A stretch of DNA of 64,000 nucleotides from Mogibacterium diversum (GCF_002998925.1 NZ_CP027228.1:1-64000), one strand, 5' to 3'; positions 34,223 through 43,130 are shown, counted from the stretch's first letter. Numbers and translations: made by a program. The notes: generated from the sequence alone by a model not told the origin.

Positions 34223-34882
34223 CTAGTTATCTCGAGGTATATTAGCCTTAGGTAAACTCCAGTGGTAATGAGCTGCAAGAAGTCTGAGCAATACTATGAG
34301 TCCAGCCCCAATTCCCATGGCAAGTACTGTGCCGACTCTATCCCATAGTGCTATGCACGTGAGTGCTCCGATGAGTGATGCGCTAGCATAGAAATGCTTT
34401 ACGAATATATACGGCCTATTACCTGCCATCATATCTCTCAGAACTCCACCTCCAACTCCGGTGAGCATTCCGACGAAGGTGAATAATATAACTCCGTGAA
34501 TTGAGGATACAGTGTAAGCTGATTTGATACCAAGAACTGTAAATACTCCAAGCCCGACCGAGTCCATTATGAGCATCAGCCACTCATATAGCATTGAGTC
34601 CGAAAATATCCACCTCCTGACCGGCGGTGTGAATACGATTACTGATACTACTACCGATATGATGAGATAAGTTGGGTCCCTAAAGGTTAGAGGAGGAGTC
34701 TGTCCGATTATTATATCCCTGATGATTCCCCCACCTACGCCGGTTGTTAGACCGAGTATTGTGATTCCCATGAGATCCATGCCTTTTTCCAGTCCGAGAG
34801 TGGCTCCCGAGATGGCAAAGGCGATGGTGCCGATTATTTCAAGTGCGAAGACTATATTTTCAAGACTGTATAATGATGACAA
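34223..34882 (-). CDS. UPF0126/TRIC-like membrane channel protein (YicG-type)
   Basis: The 219-residue protein consists of two homologous halves of three helices, each with a glycine-rich motif: TGVGGGIIRDI and TGVGGGVLRDM. This is the UPF0126 (PF03458) family, structurally related to trimeric intracellular cation channels; some members move glycine or cations. The start is a TTG preceded by TAGGAGAAGG. It lies 42 bp after the PduL-like gene on the same strand and may be co-transcribed with it. Confidence 0.88.
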   Translation of the reverse strand: MSSLYSLENIVFALEIIGTIAFAISGATLGLEKGMDLMGITILGLTTGVGGGIIRDIIIGQTPPLTFRDPTYLIISVVVSVIVFTPPVRRWIFSDSMLYEWLMLIMDSVGLGVFTVLGIKSAYTVSSIHGVILFTFVGMLTGVGGGVLRDMMAGNRPYIFVKHFYASASLIGALTCIALWDRVGTVLAMGIGAGLIVLLRLLAAHYHWSLPKANIPRDN

Positions 34883-34924
34883 TTTCCTTCTCCTACATGT
34901 CGATGCTGTAAAAGCATCTTCTAT

Positions 34925-35503
34925 TTATCTAGAAAAGCATATTCCTTTACATGATTTTCCCGTACATGCTGCATTTCCCTCGTCCGTATCTAAATGAACA
35001 ACGGTTCTGGTGTTGCCGACACGTACAACTACTTCATCAAATGTTAGTGCTCTACCGCATCCTGTATCGATTTTTAGAGAGACTTCGTCTCCCGTGGTTA
35101 CCTGCAAATGATCCGCATCTTCCTTTGATAGGTGAATGTGCCTTTTTGCGACTATGCAGCCATGATCAATTTCAGTTGTGGCGCCATTTTTAGCTGTGAT
35201 TTTAATTCCTGGTGTATTCGCTAAATCGCCAGAGAGCCTAAGAGGTGTTTCGATACCTAAATTTCTAGCATCAGTTGCTGCAAGTTCAACCTGCGTTTCT
35301 GGACGAGCAGGTCCGAGAATAGCGACATTTTGAAGAGTGCCTTTAGGACCAACGAGTGTGAGTCTTTCTTCCGCAACGTAGCCTACGATAATGTGCTTCT
35401 TAGGTGTAAGCTCATATCCAGTGCCAAAAAGTTTTTCTATATCGCCTTGGCAGAGATGCACGTGTCTGGCGCTAACTTCTACATCTACTTCAACCTGTTT
35501 CAT
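34925..35503 (-). CDS. PduL-type phosphate acyltransferase
   Basis: PduL transfers acyl groups between CoA and phosphate (for example propionyl- or acetyl-CoA). The 192-residue protein shows both halves of the duplicated fold with metal-binding histidines: SARHVHL (H14, H16) and KRHIHLS (H122, H124), and the terminal HLDTDEGNA (H170). It has an extra Cys-rich tail (C180, C185, C189). No microcompartment genes lie in the window and there is no obvious encapsulation peptide, so it probably serves as a housekeeping phosphotransacetylase for ATP formation with acetate kinase. GGAGATTAGAT precedes the ATG. Confidence 0.85.
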   Translation of the reverse strand: MKQVEVDVEVSARHVHLCQGDIEKLFGTGYELTPKKHIIVGYVAEERLTLVGPKGTLQNVAILGPARPETQVELAATDARNLGIETPLRLSGDLANTPGIKITAKNGATTEIDHGCIVAKRHIHLSKEDADHLQVTTGDEVSLKIDTGCGRALTFDEVVVRVGNTRTVVHLDTDEGNAACTGKSCKGICFSR

Positions 35504-35580
35504 ATCTAATCTCCAATCTCCAACAAACTATGTGAATGTACATATCTATAGTCATTTATGATGTATAAGGATAACATTTA

Positions 35581-35609
35581 TTGTGACAATCTGCAAAGGA
35601 TGATATAAT
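35581..35609 (+). promoter_or_regulatory. Promoter of the RarD-type transporter gene
   Basis: TTGTGA (35581-35586) and TATAAT (35604-35609, preceded by TGA) are 17 bp apart. The leader of about 95 nt contains a short hairpin GGTGT...ACACC around 35657-35681. No known riboswitch is recognised. Confidence 0.6.
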
Positions 35610-35708
35610 ATTTGCTACATTTTTATTTGTAGTTACAGAATTTATGCCTTTGGTGTACTGCTTTTTACTGCACACCTTATTATGAATTTATCTGCAGGGG
35701 ATTAATTT

Positions 35709-36626
35709 ATGAAGAAAAATTATGAAAAGGGTTTCTTTGCTGCACTTGGTTGTGCTGGGCTTTGGGGTATTCTTCCAATTTACTGGAAATCGCTAATTCC
35801 AATACCGTCATCTACTATCATTATATATAGGATTCTGATGATTGCAGTAGTATGTATAATTGCTGCGCGTTTTAAGTATTCGTGGAGCAGGATTTTTTCA
35901 CCGCTAAAGGATTGGCGGACATCACTCAAATTTTTCATAGCAGGGCTTATCGTAACGAGCAACTGGAGCATTTATATCTGGGCGGTTAATTCTGGTCATA
36001 TAATCCAGACGAGTATTGGATATTATATAGAACCACTCGTAGTATGTATATTTGGGGCCATCTTCTTTAAAGAGAAGCTTACAGTTTACAAATCTACTGC
36101 CGTAATACTCGCGGCTGCAAGCGTAATCGTAATCTTGGTTCACTATGGACAGGTCCCAGGGATTGCACTCATCCTGGCTACGACATTTGCAATCTATTCA
36201 GCGATAAAAAAGACTGTAGACCAGCCACCTGTTATATCGCTCCTATATGAAACTATTTTTATGGCTCCAATTATGTTATGCGTAATAGTATGGCTTGAAC
36301 TGCATGGGGCAGGAGCGCTTGGAGTTGGAGAGTCATATCAATACTTCCTGCTACTCCTATGTGGGCTTGCAACAGCCATACCTCTTGGGCTATTCGCCTA
36401 TGCAGCTCAGAGAACATCTATGTTCGTGCTCGGTTTGACGGAATACCTCAGTCCTACATTGGCGCTTATGCTAGGGATTTTCTTGTATAAGGAACCTGTC
36501 GATAAAGTGCTGATTATGGCGTTTGGATTGATTTGGATAGGTCTCATATTCTTTTCATATGGTGAATTTAAGAGTGGTAAGGATAGTAAGAGTAGCGAGG
36601 ATAGTCAAAACGTCAAAGCGAGTTAG
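35709..36626 (+). CDS. EamA/DMT family transporter, RarD-like
   Basis: The 305-residue protein has ten predicted helices and the RarD hallmarks: GLWGILPIYWK near the start, NWSIYIWAVNSGHI and SIGYYIEPL in the first half, and LTEYLSPTLALMLG in the second. RarD-type transporters belong to the drug/metabolite superfamily; substrates are mostly undefined, possibly amino acids. AGGGGA precedes the ATG. It is a single gene ending at a bidirectional terminator. The hydrophilic C-terminal tail (KSGKDSKSSEDS) is dispensable-looking. Confidence 0.88.
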   Translation: MKKNYEKGFFAALGCAGLWGILPIYWKSLIPIPSSTIIIYRILMIAVVCIIAARFKYSWSRIFSPLKDWRTSLKFFIAGLIVTSNWSIYIWAVNSGHIIQTSIGYYIEPLVVCIFGAIFFKEKLTVYKSTAVILAAASVIVILVHYGQVPGIALILATTFAIYSAIKKTVDQPPVISLLYETIFMAPIMLCVIVWLELHGAGALGVGESYQYFLLLLCGLATAIPLGLFAYAAQRTSMFVLGLTEYLSPTLALMLGIFLYKEPVDKVLIMAFGLIWIGLIFFSYGEFKSGKDSKSSEDSQNVKAS

Positions 36627-36664
36627 AAGTTATAAAATAGCAATGTAGTAATAAATGTAATATT

Positions 36665-36727
36665 AAAAAATGTGCCAAGCACTGTGTGAAATTAGGGGGA
36701 TCACACTCTGTGCTAGGCACATTTTTT
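36665..36727. terminator. Long bidirectional terminator between RarD-type and PTS IIC genes
   Basis: AAAAAATGTGCC-AGCAC-TGTGA pairs with TCACA-TGTGCT-GGCACATTTTTT across 36665-36727 with small bulges. A-runs and T-runs at the ends serve both convergent genes. Confidence 0.9.
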
Positions 36728-36775
36728 ATTGAGATTATTTAATTGGTTACAGATTTTTCGAAAATAATTATTAGC

Positions 36776-37864
36776 CTATAGCTTCTGATCTCCTGCTTTA
36801 ACCCAGCCAGCTCTCTTGACAGCCTTGTGTAACAGTATTGTTAATATTGCTGGTAGAACTACAGATATTAGGATGAGACCGAGCCAATCCATTGAAGTAA
36901 TCCCTACTTTTGTTCCTTTTGCTATATCAGCAATCCAGCCTGAATACACACCTAGAGGTCCGACTAGACCACATGTGCCCATGCCGCTTGCTATAGCCGG
37001 GCCGTTCATCTTGAGATGGAACACGCAGGTTGCAATAGGACCTGTGATAGCAGATGCAATAGTAGGGGCTATCCATATCCTTGGGTTTCTAACTATGTTG
37101 CCCATCTGAAGCATCGATGTTCCAACCCCCTGTGATACGAGGCCACCGACGCCATTATCTTCATACGAAGCAACTGCGAATCCAACCATCTGTGCACAGC
37201 AGCCAGCAAGTGCTGCACCGCCGGCGAGTCCTGTTAGACCTAGGGCTGCGCAAATAGCCGCAGAAGATATTGGTAAAGTAAGCGCTATACCTACAACTAC
37301 AGCGACAATAATTCCCATGAGTAGAGGCTGAAGTTCTGTAGCCCACATGATAATATCGCCCATCTTCATGGCTGCGTTTCCGAGTGCGGGAGCGATTAAC
37401 CAAGATAAAGCGATTCCTATGCCGATTGTCACACTCGGTGTAACTAGGATATCTACTTTTGTCTCCTTTGAAACAGCTTTTCCGCATTCAGCTGCTATTA
37501 TCGCTACAAATAGTACTGCGAGTGGTCCGCCAGCACCTCCAAGCGCATTTGAAGCGAAACCGACAGTGATGAGAGAGAATAGAACTAACGGTGGAGCAGC
37601 AAGAGCGTATCCGATTGCACATGCCATTGCAGGTCCTCCCATAGCCATCGCAAGACCACCCACAGTGTATTTTATACCACCTATAGTAGCGACAGTCTGC
37701 GATAGGGCAGAGATGTGAAGCTGCACTCCGATAGTATTGATGATTGTTCCTATAAGTAGTGAACAAAATAGTCCCTGAGCCATAGCGCCAAGTGCATCAA
37801 TTCCATATCTCTTTCCGGAGATGATTATATCCTTGCGTTTTAGAAATGAAGAAAAACTAGCCAT
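36776..37864 (-). CDS. Stand-alone PTS IIC-like membrane protein (PTS_EIIC_2 type), candidate NAD-precursor transporter
   Basis: The 362-residue very hydrophobic protein is rich in Gly/Ala with about ten helices (GGLAMAMGGPAMACAIGYALA; ASNALGGAGGPLAVLF). It matches the PF13303-type EIIC family, which lacks IIA and IIB domains and is not accompanied by PTS genes here. The family often has no defined sugar. Its promoter carries a perfect 30-bp palindrome and the niaR regulator gene lies next upstream, so it may import niacin or a related compound; this is inference. TTAGGAGG precedes the ATG. Confidence 0.78.
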   Translation of the reverse strand: MASFSSFLKRKDIIISGKRYGIDALGAMAQGLFCSLLIGTIINTIGVQLHISALSQTVATIGGIKYTVGGLAMAMGGPAMACAIGYALAAPPLVLFSLITVGFASNALGGAGGPLAVLFVAIIAAECGKAVSKETKVDILVTPSVTIGIGIALSWLIAPALGNAAMKMGDIIMWATELQPLLMGIIVAVVVGIALTLPISSAAICAALGLTGLAGGAALAGCCAQMVGFAVASYEDNGVGGLVSQGVGTSMLQMGNIVRNPRIWIAPTIASAITGPIATCVFHLKMNGPAIASGMGTCGLVGPLGVYSGWIADIAKGTKVGITSMDWLGLILISVVLPAILTILLHKAVKRAGWVKAGDQKL

Positions 37865-37881
37865 TTAAAAAGCCTCCTAAC

Positions 37882-37939
37882 TATATACAGGTGTCATGAC
37901 ACCTGTATATACATTAAAAGAGGCTCTGTGAAAAGTCAA
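37882..37939 (-). promoter_or_regulatory. Promoter with 30-bp perfect palindrome (NiaR-type operator)
   Basis: On the minus strand TTGACT (37934-37939) and TAATGT (37911-37916) are exactly 17 bp apart. Immediately downstream, covering the start of transcription, is a perfect 30-bp palindrome (37882-37911) with arms ACAGGTGTCA/TGACACCTGT inside TATAT/ATATA. This resembles the NiaR (YrxA) box as I remember it. A niaR gene lies 100 bp upstream. Binding of NiaR with niacin would shut off the PTS IIC gene. Confidence 0.8.
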
Positions 37940-38010
37940 TATCTAATTAAAGAAAACGCTACATGTTACTTAAAAAATAAACTGTTAGTCCGTTAAAAAA
38001 TTTTTATCGT

Positions 38011-38520
38011 TTACTCGAAGAGTATCCCTATTGAGCGGAGTTTATCCTTTATTCGCTCAAGTGCATTCTCATCCCTACACGTGATAGCATGCAAGTGAAT
38101 CCCGCCTGTGAGAAGTGATAGTGGAGGAGCATTGCTCTCAATTATCTTATCTGCGAACTCCTTTGCATCAAGTCTATTTGCAATGTGCAGGTTGCCGACT
38201 AGTTCACCATATATAGGATGTTCAACACTTACATCGAGTAATATGCCACCGCAGTCAACAATCGCATTAAGTTCTTCTAGAATTTTAGATGAATCGTGTT
38301 TACAAGCGATTCTATAGACTGGAGTAGTCCCAATTTGAGGGAGCACGTATCCACGAGGGGTCGAACTAATATCATGACCTTCAGCCCTGAGAATAGCGAT
38401 GTCTCCAACGATAATTTGTCTGCTTACTCCGAACTCTTTTGCAAGAGAGGAAGCGCTTACAGGTGAATCTGTAGACTGCAATTTCTGTATTATGTTGTCT
38501 TTGCGCTTCTCTCTCTGCAT
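38011..38520 (-). CDS. niaR: NiaR-type transcriptional repressor of NAD metabolism (HTH plus 3H domain)
   Basis: The 169-residue protein has an N-terminal HTH (SASSLAKEFGVSRQIIVGDIA). A 3H domain follows, whose name-giving histidines are seen in CKHDSS, VEHPIYGELVGNLHI and GGIHLHAIT. This is the NiaR/YrxA repressor, which binds niacin and represses NAD-precursor synthesis or uptake genes. ACGGAGG precedes the ATG. It lies 35 bp after thrS on the same strand, so it may be partly read from the T-box-controlled transcript. The likely target is the PTS IIC gene downstream. Confidence 0.92.
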   Translation of the reverse strand: MQREKRKDNIIQKLQSTDSPVSASSLAKEFGVSRQIIVGDIAILRAEGHDISSTPRGYVLPQIGTTPVYRIACKHDSSKILEELNAIVDCGGILLDVSVEHPIYGELVGNLHIANRLDAKEFADKIIESNAPPLSLLTGGIHLHAITCRDENALERIKDKLRSIGILFE

Positions 38521-38555
38521 GACAAATCCTCCGTTACCTTCTCTTGCAAATTTGA

Positions 38556-40607
38556 CTATTTATCTTTCTTTTCTTCTTCGCTGACTTTCTTTTCTCTAAT
38601 CGCTTTTGTGCGTATCTCCTCGCAGATTGCGTTCACAAATTCACTCAGCGGCTTGCTACCTTCATCTCCTTCGAATCTCGAACGAACTGAAACAGTTTTA
38701 TTCTCAGCTTCCTGCTGTCCAACGACTAGCATGTAAGGTAGCTTCTCCATCTGGGCTTTTCTAATCTTGTAGCCGATTCTCTCGGAGCTGCTGTCAATTG
38801 TAACATCAACGCCATTTCTTCTTAGCTCAGCGAAAATTTCCTCTGCATAATCCTGGTACTTATCTGAGATAGGAAGGATTCTAACCTGCTCTGCGCATAG
38901 CCAAGTAGGGAAGTTTCCTGAATACTTTTCAATCAGCCAAGCGAGAGTTCTCTCGTAGCAGCCGAGCGATGTACGGTGGATGATATATGGGCGTTTTTTC
39001 TCACCGTTCTTATCGATATAGTACATGTCATATCTCTCAGCAAGGAACATGTCAAGCTGTATAGTGATCATAGTATCTTCTTTGCCATATACATTTTTTG
39101 CCTGAATATCGAGCTTAGGTCCGTAGAATGCAGCCTCGCCAGAAGCCTCTGTGTAATCGAGACCGATTTCATCGAGAATCTCACGCATTGCAGATTCAAC
39201 CTTGTCCCATTCCTCAGCAGTTCCAAGATATTTGCCTGGATTTTCTGGATCCCATTTCGACATTCTGTATGTAACATCGCCGTCTAGACCTAGAGTTGTG
39301 AGACAGTACTTAGCGAGTTTAACGCAGTTCTTGAACTCCTCGTCAATCTGCTCAGGGGTACACACGAGGTGACCCTCTGAAATCGTGAACTGACGAACTC
39401 TAGTAAGACCGTGCATTTCGCCGGAATCCTCATTACGGAATAGAGTAGAAGTCTCTCCCATTCTGTAAGGTAGATCCCTATAGCTGTGCTGCTTAGCCTT
39501 ATATACATAATACTGGAATGGGCATGTCATAGGGCGAAGCGCAAATGCATTTGCATCAGCATCGTTTTCGATGAGACTAAGGTCCTCAAGTCCTCTAATC
39601 TCGCGAGTAGCATCCTCGGCATTGTTCAGTTCATCGATGTTGTCATATCCGAATACGAACATTCCATCCTTGTAGTGGTACCAGTGGTCTGAAATCTTGT
39701 AAAGAGTTGATTTAGCCATCAGCGGTGTTCTCGTTCTCACGTAACCCCATTCGTAATCCTCGAGGTCTTCAATCCAGCGCTGTAGCTTCTGAATCATCTT
39801 AGTACCCTTAGGCATAAATAGAGGAAGACCCTGACCGATGATATCTACTGTTGTAAATAGCTCCATCTCACGACCGAGTCTGTTGTGGTCTCTGTTCTTG
39901 ATATCAGCTAGGTACTCAAGGTATTCTTCGAGATCTGCCTTCTTGTTGAATGCAGTACCGTAGATTCTAGTGAGCATCTTGTTGTGCTCGTCACCTCTCC
40001 AGTAAGCGCCAGAGCTAGAAGTTAGCTTAAACGCCTTAATCTGCTTCGTGCTCATCAGATGTGGTCCTGCGCAGAGCTCGATAAAATCTCCCTGCTGATA
40101 GAAGGAAATGATTTCGTCCTCTGGTAGGTCCTCGATGAGCTCGACTTTGTATGGCTCATTTCTCTCCTGGAATAGCTTGATGGCTTCATCTCTAGGGAGT
40201 GTGAAACGAGTTATCGCATCTCCTCTCTTGATGATTTTCTTCATCTCAGCTTCTATCTTATCTAAATCCTCTCTAGTTAGAGCTGGCATGTCGAAGTCAT
40301 AGTAAAAACCATTATCGATAGAAGGTCCAATTGTCATCTTGGCATCTGGATATAGATTCTTGACAGCCTCTGCGAGCACGTGTGAACATGTGTGTCTGTA
40401 CGCATGCTTTCCTGCATCAGAATCAAAAGTGAGAATGTTAACTTCAGCATCATTATCCACAACAGTTCTGAGGTCACAGACCTCTCCATCGACTTCACCA
40501 ACGCAAGCTGCTCTTGCGAGACCCTCGCTTATGTCTTTTGCGATGTCGATGATTGACATCGGCGAAGCATATTCTTTTTTGCTACCGTCTTTTAGTGTAA
40601 TAATCAT
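38556..40607 (-). CDS. thrS: Threonyl-tRNA synthetase
   Basis: ThrRS charges tRNA-Thr. The 683-residue protein has the TGS domain (MIITLKDGSKKEY), the editing domain (HTCSHVLAEAVKNLYPD), a class II core (RPMTCPFQ, motif 3 HRTSLGCYERTLAWLIE) and an anticodon-binding domain. Two oddities are visible. An acidic insertion of about 35 residues follows DGMF, and the usual FTQDDAH zinc-site segment reads FTISEGHL. The start ATG at 40607 is 8 nt after AAAGGAG; a start 6 codons earlier is upstream of that site. It is controlled by a T-box leader. Confidence 0.94.
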   Translation of the reverse strand: MIITLKDGSKKEYASPMSIIDIAKDISEGLARAACVGEVDGEVCDLRTVVDNDAEVNILTFDSDAGKHAYRHTCSHVLAEAVKNLYPDAKMTIGPSIDNGFYYDFDMPALTREDLDKIEAEMKKIIKRGDAITRFTLPRDEAIKLFQERNEPYKVELIEDLPEDEIISFYQQGDFIELCAGPHLMSTKQIKAFKLTSSSGAYWRGDEHNKMLTRIYGTAFNKKADLEEYLEYLADIKNRDHNRLGREMELFTTVDIIGQGLPLFMPKGTKMIQKLQRWIEDLEDYEWGYVRTRTPLMAKSTLYKISDHWYHYKDGMFVFGYDNIDELNNAEDATREIRGLEDLSLIENDADANAFALRPMTCPFQYYVYKAKQHSYRDLPYRMGETSTLFRNEDSGEMHGLTRVRQFTISEGHLVCTPEQIDEEFKNCVKLAKYCLTTLGLDGDVTYRMSKWDPENPGKYLGTAEEWDKVESAMREILDEIGLDYTEASGEAAFYGPKLDIQAKNVYGKEDTMITIQLDMFLAERYDMYYIDKNGEKKRPYIIHRTSLGCYERTLAWLIEKYSGNFPTWLCAEQVRILPISDKYQDYAEEIFAELRRNGVDVTIDSSSERIGYKIRKAQMEKLPYMLVVGQQEAENKTVSVRSRFEGDEGSKPLSEFVNAICEEIRTKAIREKKVSEEEKKDK

Positions 40608-40880
40608 TTTAAGAACTCCTTTCATTAGCGGAAGGAAATTAAAAAATCCCTTCCGACATTCAAATTGTCAGAAGGGACGCATACATTCGTATTCGTGGTT
40701 CCACCCATCTTCCGGAGCTTCTGCTCCAGCACTCTTTGAAGCTTTTAACGCGGCTAGGCGGGCAGTATTAGTGCCACTCGGAGGTGGTGTTCAGAACGCT
40801 CCGTACTGGAATGATCTCACCATCCATCCCTCTCTCAAAGCCTTAAAGCGAACCTACTGTCCTCGTCATCGTTTTAATAA
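40608..40880 (-). promoter_or_regulatory. T-box leader of thrS
   Basis: On the minus strand the T-box core GGTGGAACCACG (40694-40705) is followed by a terminator. The terminator stem TCCCTTC-GAC (40647-40678) ends in a run of Ts at 40641-40646. Upstream lies Stem I (about 40740-40870). Uncharged tRNA-Thr would pair with the T-box bulge and allow read-through into thrS. Two ACT triplets (complement at 40764-40766 and 40770-40772) are candidate threonine specifier codons; I cannot decide between them. Confidence 0.93.
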
Positions 40881-40886
40881 TGAAAT

Positions 40887-40915
40887 ATGTTACCACCGCA
40901 TGTGATAATTGTCAA
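40887..40915 (-). promoter_or_regulatory. Promoter of the thrS T-box transcript
   Basis: TTGACA (40910-40915) and TAACAT (40887-40892) on the minus strand are 17 bp apart, giving a start near 40880. On the plus strand two TATAAT boxes (40938-40943 and 40961-40966) face the CbrC-like gene without a clear -35. Confidence 0.75.
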
Positions 40916-41011
40916 TGATTTTACCGCCTCAATTTGTTATAATTTATAGGAAAGAATTGATATAATTTGTGGACAAAAACGAGAAGTTTTGCTGAAATGG
41001 TAGGAGAAATA

Positions 41012-41863
41012 ATGAATCCATACATAAAAGAATATGCTGAACTAGTAAAGGATTACGAAGCGAAGAAGGGTAAGCGAGAGACTGTTCTTGCGTTATACGA
41101 GTTTTCGGATAGGCTCAAAGAGGCTGGGGATAAGGATGCCAAGGCAGTTCTTGTAGATGTATACAAAATCCTTTCGCTCATGCAGAGTGCGTATGACTTG
41201 ATGTCAGAGATTGCAGATAGGACAGATAAGAAGCAGATAAAGAAGCTCGCTTATCTCAAATCGCTAGCAGAAGATGATGGAGACAGGTGGGCAGTGAAAA
41301 GACCAAAGACAGCTGCTGAGGAGTCTCTACAGAGAGAAAAAGCTAAGAAGCTTCCAAAATTCCGTTACCATCCAGATCCACTGGCTACTGAAAGCTTTGA
41401 AGAAGGTCCGCCAGAGGTATGCCCGTGCTGCGGCAAGGAAAGTATTATCTACTATAGTTCGTTCCCTTACAGCGTTGAAGACGTCGAGCATTTGTGCCCA
41501 GAGTGTATTGCTAGTGGAGAGGCTGCAAAGAAATTCGACGCTCAGTTCGTGCAAGATGCCGAATGGGAAGGCGAAGTGGATGTGGCGAAGTCGAAAGAAC
41601 TATTTGAAAGAACGCCTGGCTACCTGAGCTGGCAAGGCGAGCACTGGCTATCCTGCTGTAATGACTACTGCGCATATCTAGGGACAGTCGGCACAGAGGA
41701 ACTAGAGGAGATGGGCATCGCAGACGAGGTCCTTGAAGAGTATGAGATGAGGCATGAATACACCGATATAAGGGAGTACCTGTATAAGGATGGGGATCTC
41801 TGCGGGTATCTCTTCCGCTGCCTTCACTGCGGAAAATATCACATCTATGTCGATGCGAGCTAA
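41012..41863 (+). CDS. CbrC/UPF0167 family protein with N-terminal extension
   Basis: Residues from about 110 (KLPKFRYHPDPLATESFE) to the end match the UPF0167 (CbrC) family. That region has several CxxC pairs: CPCCGKE, CPECIASG and LHCGKYH, which look zinc-binding. E. coli CbrC has been linked to colicin E2 tolerance, but the molecular role is unknown. The N-terminal 100 residues are charged and helical and not usual for the family. ATG 41012 follows TAGGAGA; an upstream frame extension of 15 codons has no ribosome-binding site. It opens a run of four small accessory genes. Confidence 0.75.
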   Translation: MNPYIKEYAELVKDYEAKKGKRETVLALYEFSDRLKEAGDKDAKAVLVDVYKILSLMQSAYDLMSEIADRTDKKQIKKLAYLKSLAEDDGDRWAVKRPKTAAEESLQREKAKKLPKFRYHPDPLATESFEEGPPEVCPCCGKESIIYYSSFPYSVEDVEHLCPECIASGEAAKKFDAQFVQDAEWEGEVDVAKSKELFERTPGYLSWQGEHWLSCCNDYCAYLGTVGTEELEEMGIADEVLEEYEMRHEYTDIREYLYKDGDLCGYLFRCLHCGKYHIYVDAS

Positions 41864-41926
41864 TTTGCAAGCGTGAAATGAAACACCTTCTTAGAATAGG
41901 AAAGGTGATTTGGAGGGAAGTAATTA

Positions 41927-42349
41927 ATGAAGATATATCAATATTTCTTGATTGGACTAAAGTCGACGTGGAATGACAATTTCTTTAAGACGGTGGCATT
42001 TATCGTTGGAACTATCGTTCTTGTCACGATGGTGCGGAAGCTGATTATCGTCAGTAGGAGTGGCGGAAAGTTTTCAGAACCTATGCATATCTCAAATGGA
42101 AATTTATATATTCACAGCGGATTTGTTCCGGGCAGTCGTGAGATTCCATTGAAAGATCTCGCTGAGGTTGAGATATATTTTGTGCGTGGAGTACATCTGA
42201 ACGGTGACAGATATTTTATACAGTTCGTGAGGAAAAAGGGTAGGAGCAAGTCGATTTTCGTCGGAAAAAGCAAGGGTAATGACGAGAGGCTTGCTCAGCT
42301 TAAGAAGCAGCTGAAGAAGCATAAGGTTAAGGTTCGTGAAATAAAATAA
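41927..42349 (+). CDS. Small membrane protein with PH-like cytoplasmic domain, unknown
   Basis: The 140-residue protein has one clear hydrophobic segment at about 22-42. A basic region (SNGNLYIHSGFVPGSREIPL; YFIQFVRKKGRSKSIFVG) is compatible with a bacterial PH/YcxB-like beta-fold. I do not recognise a named family. The start ATG is preceded by TTGGAGGGA. It lies 15 bp before the Imm26-like gene. Confidence 0.6.
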   Translation: MKIYQYFLIGLKSTWNDNFFKTVAFIVGTIVLVTMVRKLIIVSRSGGKFSEPMHISNGNLYIHSGFVPGSREIPLKDLAEVEIYFVRGVHLNGDRYFIQFVRKKGRSKSIFVGKSKGNDERLAQLKKQLKKHKVKVREIK

Positions 42350-42363
42350 GTGAGGGGAAAGAG

Positions 42364-43026
42364 GTGTCTATATTGGAAACTAAGAAGAAGTCTGTTCCGT
42401 GGAAAGAAGGAAAAGTTATATCAATTTGCCTTCGAGATGGGATATACATCTTGGCGCAGATGGTAAAATCGCCATACATGGTTTTCTTTAACCTCTTTAG
42501 CGAGGATAACTCGTGGGAAGGTGTGACTTTGTCAACTGATAATGTGCTATTCTGTCATGCGGTTACGCGCCAGTGGAAAGCGCACAGCCCCATTGAGCGC
42601 ATTAAAGGTGTAGAGCCACTTTCGAATTACGAGCTTCCAACCAGATGGATTCATACCGAAGGGCTTGGTCACAGAACTCGAGAAATTCTCGTCGATGGAG
42701 TAAAGCGAAGTGTAGTGATTCTCGGTACACGTCTTGCGTTAGTTGAAAGAGATATGGTGGATAATAGTAAGAACAATGCGCCGTGCGGACTCTATCATAC
42801 GGTGGTTAAACCTGATTTAAAAGAAACAGATTGGCCGATGGTGGAAAATGTAGAAACAATGTCAGTCGAGATGTACCCGGGATTAAATGAGCGGTTGTAC
42901 TTATGTAGTGTCATGGGAAGAAATGTGAATCCAGAGCTCGAAATATACCTCGGTAGACCGATTCCAGAAGCCTACGGAACATACGTAAAGATACTTTGCG
43001 GAGATAAAATACCTGATTACTGTTAA
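42364..43026 (+). CDS. Imm26-like immunity-type protein
   Basis: The 220-residue protein opens VPWKEGKVISICLRDGIYILAQMV, the pattern of the immunity-26 family (PF15428: K-x-G-D/K-x-x-x-I, G-x-Y-x-x-A-Q), found in polymorphic toxin loci. The rest (WIHTEGLGHRTREIL; EMYPGLNERLYLC) is not recognised. No toxin gene is adjacent. The start is GTG with AGGGG 6-7 nt upstream. It may protect against a toxin of neighbours, or be a general family member with another job. Confidence 0.55.
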   Translation: MSILETKKKSVPWKEGKVISICLRDGIYILAQMVKSPYMVFFNLFSEDNSWEGVTLSTDNVLFCHAVTRQWKAHSPIERIKGVEPLSNYELPTRWIHTEGLGHRTREILVDGVKRSVVILGTRLALVERDMVDNSKNNAPCGLYHTVVKPDLKETDWPMVENVETMSVEMYPGLNERLYLCSVMGRNVNPELEIYLGRPIPEAYGTYVKILCGDKIPDYC

Positions 43027-43130
43027 TATAAGGGATTAAAATCAATACCTAGCTATATCTCTTGATTCAGTGAGATGAAGAGGAGTATTATACAGAATAC
43101 AGATTTTTTTGAAGGAAAAGGGTGGACATA

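Noticed and set aside
40339..40905. Plus-strand 188-residue open frame across the thrS start and T-box
   Set aside because: It is antisense to the thrS coding region and its leader RNA; the translated product has no recognisable family and no ribosome-binding site.
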